Shown here in pieces: positions 8,370-17,395 of a stretch of DNA of 64,000 bases (positions are counted from its first letter, which is position 1; the number at the start of each line of letters is the position of its first letter). Source of the stretch: Rhodococcus sp. ARC_M6 (GTDB lineage Bacteria; Actinomycetota; Actinomycetes; Mycobacteriales; Mycobacteriaceae); NCBI RefSeq assembly GCF_022810305.1, contig NZ_JALGQH010000002.1, positions 62,001-126,000 on the forward strand, given 5' to 3'. The notes under the pieces are model-generated. The model was not told where the DNA came from, made no database searches, and saw only the letters and a program-made list of their open reading frames with translations. Both the position numbers and the translations under genes were made by a program.

Positions 8370-8736
8370 AAAGATATCCGATGCTGCGAACCCACCTACC
8401 GGAGATTCCTCGTCCGCTAGAGGATATGCAGGCAGCGCTGAGTGAGGGCCGGGGGTCAAGACACAGCGCCCGCAGCGTAGCGAGGACGAATGGTCTTGAT
8501 GGTGGCCCTTATCCGACGCTGCCAGCACGAGGCCGAAAACGGAAAACAGCAGTTGACAATCCCCCGCCCATTCAGGGATGACTGTGTCCGGCAAATGCCC
8601 CCAGCGGAGAGTTGCTGTTTTACAGTCATACACTCGCGAAACATTTTTTCACAACGATTTGATTAATGAAATATATTCCCTTCGTTCACCTTTCGACCCT
8701 ATTCCGTTCACTGCACACACTTACGTTGCTCTCGTG
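8370..8736. other. Intergenic stretch with an AT-rich promoter region for the RpiR-type gene
   Basis: No convincing coding sequence is present here. Bases 8640-8730 are clearly richer in A and T than the surroundings (TTGATTAATGAAATATATTC at 8658-8677) and precede the regulator start, so the promoter of the transport block most likely lies here. Confidence 0.4.
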
Positions 8737-9621
8737 ATGAAAAACGATTTCGCGGTGGCCGGAGAACCGATCAATCGTGCCACCGCTGGCATCCTCGAAC
8801 GCATCCGAGCCGCATCTCCATCCTTCAGTCCCGCGGAACGGCGTGTAGCCGACGCCGTGCTGCGTGATCCGTCCTCAGTGATCCACCAGTCCGTGACCGA
8901 GCTGGCCACCACCGCGGGAAGTTCGCCCGCGACAGTCGTACGGCTGTGTGCGAACGTCGGTCTTCGCGGTTACCAGGAACTGAAAATCACGCTCGCAAGC
9001 GAATCGATCCCGAGTGAGCAGCGCGTGCTCGGCGACATCATGCCCGACGACACCGTTGGCGACATCGTGCACAAGGTCATGGGCGGCACCGCGCGGGCTG
9101 TCTCCGCCGCGGCGCACGCCATCGATTCACACGCGCTCGAAGCTATGGTCGGACACCTGCTGCGTGCTCGGCGCGTCGTGTTCGGCGCTGTGGGAACCTC
9201 CGCCCCGCTCGCACTTGACGCTGCCTACCGATTTGTCACACTCGGTATCGACGCTGCCTTCGCTCCCGACGTGCACACCCAGCACGTGAGCGCACGGATG
9301 CTCACGGAAAGCGATGTCTTCTTCGCCATCAGCCATACCGGGTCGACCTTCGAGACCCTCGCAACAACCTCCGCCGCGAAAGCCGCCGGTGCGACCACTC
9401 TTGCCCTGACCAGCTTCTCACGTTCCCCACTCACGGAAATCGTCGACGTGAGTCTGGTTGCGGGTAGCGCCGAAACCATCTACCGGGTCGAGGCGATGGC
9501 GAGTCGCATTGTGCATCTGGCCGTACTCGACACTCTGTTCGTCAGCCTGTCCCGTCTCGCCCCGACCAGTGACACGGCCCTCGCGCTCACCGAAGACGTA
9601 CTCATCGAACACCGAATCTGA
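8737..9621 (+). CDS. MurR/RpiR family transcriptional regulator
   Basis: The protein has 294 residues from ATG 8737, the usual length for the family. Residues 15-90 form the RpiR helix-turn-helix (FSPAERRVADAVL; SVTELATTAGSSPATVVRLC; GLRGYQELK). Residues about 125-265 form a SIS sugar-phosphate isomerase-type domain (VFGAVGTSAPLALDAAY; FAISHTGSTFETLATT). RpiR regulators sense phosphorylated sugars, and the gene is followed in the same direction by a phosphoesterase, an ABC importer and a HAD phosphatase. It is therefore the likely repressor or activator of that set, with a phospho-compound as the inferred ligand. GTG 8734 directly before the ATG is an equally possible start. Confidence 0.9.
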   Translation: MKNDFAVAGEPINRATAGILERIRAASPSFSPAERRVADAVLRDPSSVIHQSVTELATTAGSSPATVVRLCANVGLRGYQELKITLASESIPSEQRVLGDIMPDDTVGDIVHKVMGGTARAVSAAAHAIDSHALEAMVGHLLRARRVVFGAVGTSAPLALDAAYRFVTLGIDAAFAPDVHTQHVSARMLTESDVFFAISHTGSTFETLATTSAAKAAGATTLALTSFSRSPLTEIVDVSLVAGSAETIYRVEAMASRIVHLAVLDTLFVSLSRLAPTSDTALALTEDVLIEHRI

Positions 9622-9641
9622 CTCGACCGCAACAGAACTCA

Positions 9642-9657
9642 ATATCACTGGCGATAT
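9642..9657. promoter_or_regulatory. Candidate operator between the RpiR-type gene and the phosphoesterase gene
   Basis: ATATC at 9642-9646 and GATAT at 9653-9657 form a short inverted repeat in the 112-base gap before the transport genes. It is a reasonable but unproven RpiR-type site. Confidence 0.3.
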
Positions 9658-9733
9658 CTCAGCCGAGACCGCACCGGCCTGCGCATGGTGCTCGTCGAGG
9701 CGTGCCCGGATACCCGAAACAAGGAGCACACTT

Positions 9734-11941
9734 ATGCAGGGAATCGTCACCCACACTGACGGCCGCCCGGCCGCTGACATCACCGTCTCCACCGGCGGCG
9801 TGGTCACCACCACCGACACCGACGGCCGGTTCACCCTCAACTGTCAAACTGAGTGGGGAAACTTCGTCGTCCTCACCCGGCCCACCGGATACACCGCGTC
9901 CCCATGGTGGCACCGCATCTCGCCTCTAGAAGACGAAAAGTCCACCGAACTGCGGTTCGAACTGGTGCCGGAGGAACAGTCATTGCCGTACCAGTTCCTC
10001 CACCTTTCCGACCCTCACCTCACTACACCCGAGGTCGTGGCGTCCGGCGATTACGATTTCGCCCACTACGCCGAAGGTGGCCTGCCCGCTCAGGTCGAAA
10101 GTTTCCTTGGTCGGCTTTCCGTTCTTGCACCAAAAGCGCGCTGCATCATGCTGACTGGCGATCTGACCGATCACGGGTTGGCTGCGGAATTCGACGCCTA
10201 CCGCGCGGCCGTCGCCGGTAGTCCCCTTTCGGTACACGCGGTCCCAGGCAACCACGACCATATGAATGGCACGCACGACAGCTTCGTATCCCGCAACAAC
10301 TATCTCACCAACCAAGGCGACCCGAGCCACTACGAAAAGCACATAGGTCCGCGGTGGTACAGCTTCGACGTGGCTGGCCTGCACGTGGTTGCACTCGATT
10401 GGCATTCCCACGAGCTCGGGATCGATCACGAAGAGCAAAATGCTTGGCTCAGCGCCGACCTAAGTCAGCTTGATCTGGGGGCTCCTTACATTCTGCTCTC
10501 GCACGATCAGCCAGGTTCCTCAATTGTCAACGAATTGCCGTGGCAGCCGATCGCCACATTCTCCGGGCATTGGCACGCCAGTCGCGTTGTCGATGTCAAA
10601 GGCAGCCTGCATGTCAATACCCCAGCCGCGCTGTTCGCCGGACTCGACTACAGCCCGCCGACATTCCGTCACGTCACCTGGGACGGCGAGAGCATCACGC
10701 TCCGGACGGAAATCCTCGAGTGCGAAGCGCCCGCCACACTCGGTGATATCCGTGCAGCAACCTTCGCGCCAGCGCTTACCTCTTCCGCCGACGACGCGGT
10801 CCTGTGGCAGGCGGGGACCGCTGGCGCCGGCCACCGGCAGCGCGCCGCGGTGTCGGGCAACACGGTATTCATCGGAGGTCAGATCGAAGACCGGGCCGCA
10901 GGCACTGTGGAGGCCTTAGACCTCGACACAGGTGAATTGCGCTGGCAGACCGCGACGGGATCGTCGGTCAAAACAACGCCAGCGCTCGCGGGTGACGTCG
11001 TCATCGTGGCGGAGGTGTCGGGTGATCTGCTCGGCCTTGATGCGGAAACAGGGACAGGTCGGTGGCGCCTGGGATCGAGTGATCCTTTGCGCAGGTTCGC
11101 GTGGGGCACACCCACTGTCGCGAACAACATTGCGTACATGGGTGATGCATCCGACCTGCGCGCTGTCGATGCGCTTACGGGCGAGAAAATCTGGCACCGA
11201 ACGGACTTGTCCCCGCACCACAATCTGGTCAACCACGCGGCACCGCTGATCATCGACGACCTGCTTGTGATGGGCTTCTTCCCGACACCCGCAGACCCGA
11301 TCGGGCTCGATACACGAACTGGTGAAAGCGTTTGGCAGAGAAGCGAACTCAATGCAAGCGAGGAATTCTTCACCCTCAAACAGCTATTCCTGCTCGGTAC
11401 CGCAACATACGACGCCGTCCGTGACGTCATCCTCATTCCAGCATTCGGCAGCACGATCGCACTCGACCGAGAGTCCGGCCGTACCCTCTGGATGCAGCGC
11501 CATCCAGGTGGGTTCAGTCCCGCCAGCCCCATTGTCACCGACGCGGGCTATCTCGTCACGGTCGCCGGGTACGGCCTACGGATGCTCGACCCCGCGACAG
11601 GGGCCACGATCTGGGACACCCCCGTGACCGGTGACGCACCCTTCCCGATGTCCTCCTACAGCAAGGCGCCGCACCCGGTGATCGCGCCGCCGACGATAGT
11701 CGGGGCGCATCTGCTGCTGCCTGGCCTCGACGGCGTCATCCGTCGTTTCGACCTGCAGGGCCAGCTGATCGGAACCACTCAACTGGCCTCCCCGATCGCC
11801 GCCGAACTCGTCCTCGCCGGGGACCGCCTCATCGCAGTCGGTACGGACGGCGTCGTCCTGGCGCTCGACACGCAACGGGTAGCGGCACCAGCAGGCACCG
11901 CGACGCATCCGGAAAAAGTCACCGAAGCTGTGGCGCGTTGA
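9734..11941 (+). CDS. Metallophosphoesterase fused to a PQQ-like beta-propeller
   Basis: 735 residues from ATG 9734, preceded by AAGGAG. Residues 1-80 are a small beta-rich domain of the carboxypeptidase-regulatory or MetallophosN type (GIVTHTDGRPAADITV). Residues about 85-330 are a calcineurin-like phosphoesterase with every metal ligand motif: SDPH (D93, H95), GDLTDHG (D143), GNHD (N173, H174), H257 in SHDQ, and GHWH (H279, H281). Residues about 355-720 contain seven or eight PQQ-like blades with the signature LD..TG...W (VEALDLDTGELRW, LLGLDAETGTGRW, TIALDRESGRTLW). I see no signal peptide, so it may act in the cytoplasm on an imported phosphodiester or monoester. The stop overlaps the next start by three bases. 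The propeller may bind substrate or mediate assembly. Confidence 0.85.
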   Translation: MQGIVTHTDGRPAADITVSTGGVVTTTDTDGRFTLNCQTEWGNFVVLTRPTGYTASPWWHRISPLEDEKSTELRFELVPEEQSLPYQFLHLSDPHLTTPEVVASGDYDFAHYAEGGLPAQVESFLGRLSVLAPKARCIMLTGDLTDHGLAAEFDAYRAAVAGSPLSVHAVPGNHDHMNGTHDSFVSRNNYLTNQGDPSHYEKHIGPRWYSFDVAGLHVVALDWHSHELGIDHEEQNAWLSADLSQLDLGAPYILLSHDQPGSSIVNELPWQPIATFSGHWHASRVVDVKGSLHVNTPAALFAGLDYSPPTFRHVTWDGESITLRTEILECEAPATLGDIRAATFAPALTSSADDAVLWQAGTAGAGHRQRAAVSGNTVFIGGQIEDRAAGTVEALDLDTGELRWQTATGSSVKTTPALAGDVVIVAEVSGDLLGLDAETGTGRWRLGSSDPLRRFAWGTPTVANNIAYMGDASDLRAVDALTGEKIWHRTDLSPHHNLVNHAAPLIIDDLLVMGFFPTPADPIGLDTRTGESVWQRSELNASEEFFTLKQLFLLGTATYDAVRDVILIPAFGSTIALDRESGRTLWMQRHPGGFSPASPIVTDAGYLVTVAGYGLRMLDPATGATIWDTPVTGDAPFPMSSYSKAPHPVIAPPTIVGAHLLLPGLDGVIRRFDLQGQLIGTTQLASPIAAELVLAGDRLIAVGTDGVVLALDTQRVAAPAGTATHPEKVTEAVAR

Positions 11942-12933
11942 GTACCGAAACCGTTGACGCCGGCACGTCCGTCGCCGATTCGGCACAGTCACCGCTGATC
12001 GCTGGTGAACCACACCGCCAGCAAGTAAGCCCGATCCGCAACCGGGCTATCCGCTGGCGGGTAGCTTCGCCGCTGTGGTTCCTGGCCCCCGCGGGCGTGG
12101 CGATCGCCATATTCGTCATCATTCCGGCGGTGCTGTCTTTGGTCGCGAGTTTCTTCTCCGTTCCACTGGCGGGCGGATCCTGGCGGTTCGTCGGGTTCGC
12201 CAACTTCTCTCGGGTCGCCGGTGATCCGATTGTGCAAAAGGCGCTCGTCAACACGCTGCTGTACTGCGCCATGACCATCGTTCCGAGCCTCGCGATCGGC
12301 CTGCTGCTAGCGCTAGTCGCCACGTCGGTCTCTCGAGGTCGACCGCTGATCCGAACTGCATTGTTCCTACCGTTGACCGCGAACCTAGTGGCGATGGCAG
12401 TGGTGTTTCGCTGGATTTTTGCCTACCACGGCGGATTTGTGAACGAAGCCCTCGGATTTGTCGGGATCACTCCGGTCAATTGGCTCGGCGACACCAACAC
12501 CTCACTTCTCACCGTGGCTCTCGTCGGCATCTGGCGCAGCGCATCGTTCAGCATGATGATCTTCACCGCCGGGTTGGCGACCATTCCCGCCACGGTGAAC
12601 GAAGCTGCCCGTGCAGAAGGTATCCGAGGTTTGCCGAAACTGTTCAGGCTGACACTGCCGATGATGAAGCCAACCGTCGTATTCGCAAGCGTCCTTGCCA
12701 TTCTCGGCTCGGTACAGGCATTCGACACCATCCACGTCATGACTGAGGGTGGTCCGTTGTACTCGAGTGAGACCGTCCTGACCGAGACGTACAAGCTCGG
12801 CTTCAGCTACTTCGATCTCGGTTCGGCGTCGGCGCTCTCGTTCCTGCTGCTGGTTGTCCTCGTCGGCATCGGCATCGCACAACGTCGAGTGCTTGCCGGT
12901 AGCGATGGTCGCTCGGCCGGAGGTACAAAATGA
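11938..12933 (+). CDS. Sugar-type ABC transporter permease (UgpA/MalF-like)
   Basis: 331 residues from TTG 11938, whose codon overlaps the previous TGA. After about 45 hydrophilic residues there are six hydrophobic segments. The EAA loop reads NEAARAEGIRGLPKLFRL.LP near residues 220-240, the docking site for the ATPase. It belongs to the binding-protein-dependent importer formed with the next three genes. The sequence resembles permeases for glycerol-3-phosphate or oligosaccharides, but substrate cannot be read from it. The TTG start is chosen for the overlap; an alternative start further in would remove the soluble N-terminus. Confidence 0.85.
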   Translation: MSTETVDAGTSVADSAQSPLIAGEPHRQQVSPIRNRAIRWRVASPLWFLAPAGVAIAIFVIIPAVLSLVASFFSVPLAGGSWRFVGFANFSRVAGDPIVQKALVNTLLYCAMTIVPSLAIGLLLALVATSVSRGRPLIRTALFLPLTANLVAMAVVFRWIFAYHGGFVNEALGFVGITPVNWLGDTNTSLLTVALVGIWRSASFSMMIFTAGLATIPATVNEAARAEGIRGLPKLFRLTLPMMKPTVVFASVLAILGSVQAFDTIHVMTEGGPLYSSETVLTETYKLGFSYFDLGSASALSFLLLVVLVGIGIAQRRVLAGSDGRSAGGTK

Positions 12934-13751
12934 ATGTTGTTGTCCGATCATCTAAGTGGGTTCTACTCGCCGTCGCCGCAACGATCAGCTTGTTCCCGTT
13001 CTACTGGATGATCCGCACTGCGCTGGCCCCTGCGGACCAAGTGTTCGCCGACGGCCTCTCCATCTTGCCGACCGCCATCGACCTGTCTAATTTCGGACGC
13101 GCGTGGGAGGAAGGGAATCTCGGACAGTCCATCGTCACCGGGCTGGTAGTGACATGTTCAATTCTGCTTCTTCAGCTGATCACCTGCGTCCCCGCCGCAT
13201 ACGTTCTCGCCAAGGTCCGCACCCGTACCGTCACCATCGCACTAGGTGTCGTTCTCGCTTGTCTGCTCGTCCCATCTCAAGTCACCATGATCCCGCTGTT
13301 CGTGGGAATGAACCTCGCCGGTCTCGCCAACAGCATCGCTGGCCTGGTATTGCCTTTCACCACAAGTGCATTCGGAATCTTCCTGATCCGGCAGCAGATG
13401 ATGTCCATCCCTGATCAACTACTTGAAGCTGCCCGCACGGACGGACTCGGACACTTCCACGTTCTCCGCATGATCGTCGTGCCGATGGCCACACCGGGAA
13501 TTATCGCGTTCTCACTGTTTTCCGTGTTCACCCATTGGAACGACTACATGTGGCCGCTGCTTGTTTCCCGCAGCCCTGCCACCATCACGCCACCGCTCGC
13601 CTTGGCCACCTTCCAACAAGCCGACACCGGGATCGACTACTCGGCACTGACCGCCGGTGCGGTGATTGTGACCGTCCCCATCGTTCTGCTGTTCCTCCTC
13701 GCTCAACGCCGCTTCGCCCAAGGTATGAGCGGCGCCGAAATCCCGGGATAG
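12930..13751 (+). CDS. Sugar-type ABC transporter permease (UgpE/MalG-like)
   Basis: 273 residues. ATG 12930 overlaps the upstream TGA as ATGA, a sign of coupled translation. Six membrane segments are visible. The EAA loop reads LLEAARTDGLGHFHVLR.IVVP, and the conserved ..TFQQ.DTGIDY segment near the end is typical of MalG-type permeases. It pairs with the preceding permease to form the membrane channel of the importer. Confidence 0.88.
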   Translation: MNVVVRSSKWVLLAVAATISLFPFYWMIRTALAPADQVFADGLSILPTAIDLSNFGRAWEEGNLGQSIVTGLVVTCSILLLQLITCVPAAYVLAKVRTRTVTIALGVVLACLLVPSQVTMIPLFVGMNLAGLANSIAGLVLPFTTSAFGIFLIRQQMMSIPDQLLEAARTDGLGHFHVLRMIVVPMATPGIIAFSLFSVFTHWNDYMWPLLVSRSPATITPPLALATFQQADTGIDYSALTAGAVIVTVPIVLLFLLAQRRFAQGMSGAEIPG

Positions 13752-13807
13752 TCCCCTCTCCCGCCCCGCACTTCCCTTCCCCCAATAACTTTCGTCTAGG
13801 AGACCTC

Positions 13808-15106
13808 ATGCGCTTGACCCGTGTCACCGCCCTTGCCGGCGTAGCCACCGCAGCCACCCTGATGCTCACCAGCTGCTCGGAATCACCCGACAACCAGTCG
13901 GTGGCCGCCGCCGCCGGGGACCTGTCCCAGTGCAACGCCGCCGAAACCGTCCTCAACGCCACCTTCGCCAAGCAGGGCACCGATGCGATGGCCGTAGCAG
14001 TCGCGCAGCTCGAGAAGAAGTACCCCGGCATCACCATCAATGCCGAACCTCAGACCACGACCAACTACCCCGAATTGTCAAAGGGCATCGTCGGCGATAT
14101 CGCCGTCGGCAAGCGACCCGACGTAATCATGAGCGGTCTCGGACAGCTTCGATTCTGGGTGGACACCTACGGGCCGGCCACCATCGACGTAGACTCGCTT
14201 TCCCCGACGTATCAGAAGCAGTTCCTTGGTGCCGGTACCGTCGACGGCAAGGTGTACTTGGCACCGGCCCAGATCTCCACCCCAGCACTCATGGTGAACC
14301 AGACCCTTCTCGACCGCGCCGGAGCCGGAAAAGCCTCTGATATAAAGAATTACGACGATATGGTGGCCGCAGCAAAGAAGGTCACCGCCACAACCGGTTC
14401 GCCATCGGTCAGTATCCCCACCAATACCCTGACCGACTGGTTCGGACAGGGTTTCGTCCAGGGAGCCGGCGGTACCTTCATCAACGAGGACGGCAGTGCC
14501 GGATTCGGTGACGCCACCGGCATCGAGGCGCTCTCAATCTGGTCGACGCTCGCCAAGGACGGTCTGGAAACGAACGTCAACGAGCAGGATGCCACCGCCA
14601 ACTTCTTTAGCGGCAAGGCTGCGATGATGGTGTCCACGTCCTCACAGATCGCAAACTTCCGTACCAATATCGGCGACAAGTTCGATTGGGAAGCCGTGGA
14701 TCTTCCGACGTTCAACGGCCAAGACGGTGCCCGGCCCGCCGGCGGCAACGGCTGGATCGTGCTCAGTGACGACTCGTGTCGCGCCGGGTTCTCTCAGGAA
14801 CTTGTCAGCGCACTGCTGTCCAAAGAAGCAGTGCTAGCCGCCAGCGGCGCAGCGTTCTCCTACATTCCGGTTGACACCGATGCCGCGAAGGAACTGCTTT
14901 CCGCGCCCGGCGTGACAAAGCAACAGCAGTGGGCCTGGACCTACGACAAGCCACTCACCCCGTGGGGCGGATTCGACGGTAAGACCACCAACCAGGTGAC
15001 GGACACCATCGCACAGATGGGGCAGACATTGCAGACCGGAGCAGATACCGCAAGCACTGTAAAGCAGACCGTGGAGACCATCAATTCCATTGTCGGACAG
15101 GGATAA
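13808..15106 (+). CDS. Extracellular solute-binding lipoprotein of the ABC importer
   Basis: 432 residues from ATG 13808, preceded by AGGAGAC. The N-terminus has a lipoprotein signal with lipobox LTSC (Cys near residue 22). The mature part is a family 1 solute-binding protein: an ..LEKKYPGITIN strand, KRPDVIMSGLGQLRFWVD near the first lobe, ALMVNQTLLDRAG in the hinge region, FFSGKAAMMVSTS later, and a W-P-rich end. It would be anchored to the outer face of the membrane and deliver the ligand to the two permeases. The ligand is unknown. Confidence 0.88.
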   Translation: MRLTRVTALAGVATAATLMLTSCSESPDNQSVAAAAGDLSQCNAAETVLNATFAKQGTDAMAVAVAQLEKKYPGITINAEPQTTTNYPELSKGIVGDIAVGKRPDVIMSGLGQLRFWVDTYGPATIDVDSLSPTYQKQFLGAGTVDGKVYLAPAQISTPALMVNQTLLDRAGAGKASDIKNYDDMVAAAKKVTATTGSPSVSIPTNTLTDWFGQGFVQGAGGTFINEDGSAGFGDATGIEALSIWSTLAKDGLETNVNEQDATANFFSGKAAMMVSTSSQIANFRTNIGDKFDWEAVDLPTFNGQDGARPAGGNGWIVLSDDSCRAGFSQELVSALLSKEAVLAASGAAFSYIPVDTDAAKELLSAPGVTKQQQWAWTYDKPLTPWGGFDGKTTNQVTDTIAQMGQTLQTGADTASTVKQTVETINSIVGQG

Positions 15107-15108
15107 AC

Positions 15109-16197
15109 GTGACTCGCATAGAACTGCGTGGCATCCGTAAGACATACGGAAATGTCACCGCACTCGACGGCATCGACCTAGATATCGACAGGGGCGAGCA
15201 GGTTGCCATCCTCGGCCCCTCCGGGTCCGGCAAGTCAACCCTGTTGAGAGTAATCGCCGGTCTCGAGGACCAGAGCGAGGGCAGCGTTCGATTCGACGGC
15301 TTCGCGCAGGAAGGCGTACCGCCCCACAAAAGGGATGCCGCGATCGTCTTTCAACACTTCGCTCTCTATCCGCATCTGTCCGCACTCGAAAACATCACTC
15401 TCGGTCTGCGTCACGGACTCGGCCTGGCCAAAAGGGATGCGGAGCAGCGCGCTCACGCGATAGCAACCCGGATGCGAGTCGAGGACCTCTTACAGCGCAA
15501 GCCCAAGGCCATGTCCGGAGGACAGCGTCAGCGCATCGCACTGGCCCGTGCACTTGCCCGCCGCAGCGGCATCGTCTTGCTCGACGAGCCACTGTCCGGT
15601 CTCGATGCTCAACTGCACGCCGTGCTCCGACTCGAAATAGCTTCGCTCCTCAGGGAAGTCGGAGCGACGGGCGTCAACGTTACGCATGATCAGCTCGACG
15701 CGATGGCGATGTCGGATCGGATCGCCGTAATCCGCGATGGCCGAATTGAGCAGGTCGGTACACCCGACCAGTTGTACGCGGCGCCGGCAACGGTGTTTGT
15801 TGCCGGATTCATCGGCAGTCCGCCGATGAATCTGCTCCCGGTCGCGGCCAACGGCACGTCCGTCTTCGGGCGTCTCGGTTCGACGCCGCCGATCACTGTC
15901 GGTGTCCGCCCGGAGCACGTGAGACTGCGACCCGCGCCGGATGCGTGGACGGTTACCGGTTCGGCGGCTCTCATCGAACCGACCGGACAGGACCGCGTCA
16001 TCCAGCTTCTCCTCACGGACGGCACACCTTTCGCGTTTCGCTGCGCTATCGGTGATGCACCGGCGCTCGGCACCACTGTCACGGTCGGGGCGGATGCGGA
16101 GAGTATGCACATCTACTCCACCGAAACGGGAGGGCGCCTCGGCGACGCCCGCGCGCTTGGGATCCTCCGCCCGCATCACGTCGGGACCGCTGCGTGA
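15109..16197 (+). CDS. ABC transporter ATP-binding protein (UgpC/MalK-like)
   Basis: 362 residues from GTG 15109, two bases after the binding-protein stop. Walker A GPSGSGKST near residue 36, Q-loop VFQHF, signature SGGQRQRIALARALARR, Walker B IVLLDEPLSGLD and H-loop THDQLDAMAMSDR are all intact. The C-terminal third (from about residue 235) is the TOBE/OB-fold regulatory part of MalK-type ATPases (TVGVRPEHVRL). It energises the importer. The H-loop strand reads VNVTHDQ rather than the common VYVTHDQ, a minor change. The stop overlaps the next start as GTGA. Confidence 0.9.
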   Translation: MTRIELRGIRKTYGNVTALDGIDLDIDRGEQVAILGPSGSGKSTLLRVIAGLEDQSEGSVRFDGFAQEGVPPHKRDAAIVFQHFALYPHLSALENITLGLRHGLGLAKRDAEQRAHAIATRMRVEDLLQRKPKAMSGGQRQRIALARALARRSGIVLLDEPLSGLDAQLHAVLRLEIASLLREVGATGVNVTHDQLDAMAMSDRIAVIRDGRIEQVGTPDQLYAAPATVFVAGFIGSPPMNLLPVAANGTSVFGRLGSTPPITVGVRPEHVRLRPAPDAWTVTGSAALIEPTGQDRVIQLLLTDGTPFAFRCAIGDAPALGTTVTVGADAESMHIYSTETGGRLGDARALGILRPHHVGTAA

Positions 16198-16853
16198 GGG
16201 CCGGCGCGCGAGCGGACGCGGGCTACAGCCGTGCGTCATCCATGGTGATCTTCGACTGGAATGGCACCGTTGTTCTCGACGCCGACCGCGCCGCGACGGC
16301 ACTCAACGATGTCCTCACCGGCCGCGGCATCGCCCCTGTCCCCGAGTCGGAGTTCTCCACCACCTTCCGCCTACCGATGGCTCAAATGTTCACCGACCTC
16401 GGGATCGATGACGCAGGAGTCACCGAGGCCGAGGCCGAGTGGAACACGCGGATGGCGACGACCATGACCCGTCTACGCTCCGGCGTGCGGGAGGCGCTCA
16501 TCCAATTGGCCGACGAGGACGTGTGGCTCGGAATCGTCTCTGCCGCAGCCGCCGAGGCGGTGACCCACGACCTCACTTCACTCGATGTCCCGCCGGTGTG
16601 GGACGCGGTCCTCGCACCGGCCGCGGACAAGGTCACCGTCCTGCGCGCGCTTCGTCACCACGCCGATACCGCCGTGTATGTCGGTGACACCGCCTACGAC
16701 ATGCAGTGCGCGATCGAAGCCGGATATCAGCCGGTGGGAGTGCGCGGCGGTTACAGCTCGGACACAGTACTCGAGAGGGCCGGGGCCACCATGCTTATCA
16801 ACGACCTGATCGAGCTCGTGAGTCTTGTCTGCCGGGGCGCCGACGCCCACTGA
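16194..16853 (+). CDS. HAD-superfamily phosphatase
   Basis: Motif I is IFDWNGTVVLDAD, with nucleophile Asp and the DWNGT variant common in this superfamily. Motif II lies in GIVSAAAAEAVTH, motif III is the Lys in ADKVTVLRAL, and motif IV is YVGDTAYDMQCA. An alpha-helical C1 cap sits between motifs I and II. Such enzymes remove phosphate from small molecules. GTG 16194 overlaps the ATPase stop (219 residues), while ATG 16242 would put motif I at residues 4-8 (203 residues); both are possible. As last gene of the block, it suggests that the imported compound yields a phosphomonoester inside the cell. Confidence 0.85.
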   Translation: MRAGARADAGYSRASSMVIFDWNGTVVLDADRAATALNDVLTGRGIAPVPESEFSTTFRLPMAQMFTDLGIDDAGVTEAEAEWNTRMATTMTRLRSGVREALIQLADEDVWLGIVSAAAAEAVTHDLTSLDVPPVWDAVLAPAADKVTVLRALRHHADTAVYVGDTAYDMQCAIEAGYQPVGVRGGYSSDTVLERAGATMLINDLIELVSLVCRGADAH

Positions 16854-16858
16854 CTACT

Positions 16859-16903
16859 CGCGGCGCGGACTTCCGAACGTGTAAGCAGGAAGTCCGTGCC
16901 GCG
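16859..16903. terminator. Terminator after the phosphatase gene
   Basis: A 16-base arm at 16859-16874 pairs with 16888-16903 (one G-U pair); the loop is 13 bases. It closes the transport block. No T tract follows. Confidence 0.65.
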
Positions 16904-16989
16904 TGTTCACGTCCGCTGAAGGGCCCAACGATTCGTTTGTAGCCATGAAAAAGTGAATTTGGCACACTTTTCTGTGAAGACGTTGTGGG

Positions 16990-17094
16990 GCTTGGCCATA
17001 CGGCGCGGATGACACGTTTACCGAGCAGGGTCGAGATTGTCCGCCCATACATTTGCCAATTGAACATCTTGGTAGTTACGTGGTCCCAGCCGTC
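16990..17094 (-). pseudogene. ISL3-family transposase, C-terminal remnant
   Basis: The reverse frame reads GWDHVTTKMFNWQMYGR and LLGKRVIRAVW. The pattern K(M/L)..QMYGR....LL.KRV is the normal C-terminus of ISL3 transposases. Only about 35 residues remain. The sequence just to the left (CAGAAAAGTGTGCC on the reverse strand) may be part of the element end. Confidence 0.5.
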
Positions 17095-17244
17095 AGGTGC
17101 GTGGCCGTAGCACTGTAGCGGCACGTAGCACTCGGAGTAGGACGTGTTCTTGCGATCTCGCCGAGGGATGCGAAAGCGCCACGGGTGGCATCGATCAGCC
17201 ACAGACGGGCACTGTCACCTTGCTCTGTTCGTCCGCTACTTCTG

Positions 17245-17311
17245 TCGACCGCTCCGCGCGATGACGTACCGCACCTGAAAACTGTTGCACACCAAACAAC
17301 TTGACAACACC
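17245..17311. repeat. IS6-type element end (copy 2)
   Basis: This is a diverged copy of the sequence at 3765-3831 in the same orientation, ending CAAACAACTTGACAACACC. No transposase coding sequence can be recognised directly upstream. With copy 1 it brackets a 13.4-kb segment holding the propeller gene and the whole transport block. Confidence 0.55.
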
Positions 17312-17395
17312 GCTTTTTGTGAGTTCCGATCACGATGATTAGAACCGTGGCTTCAGAAGGTCAGGAAACTTAATGTTCAGGGCGGTACCCGCCTG

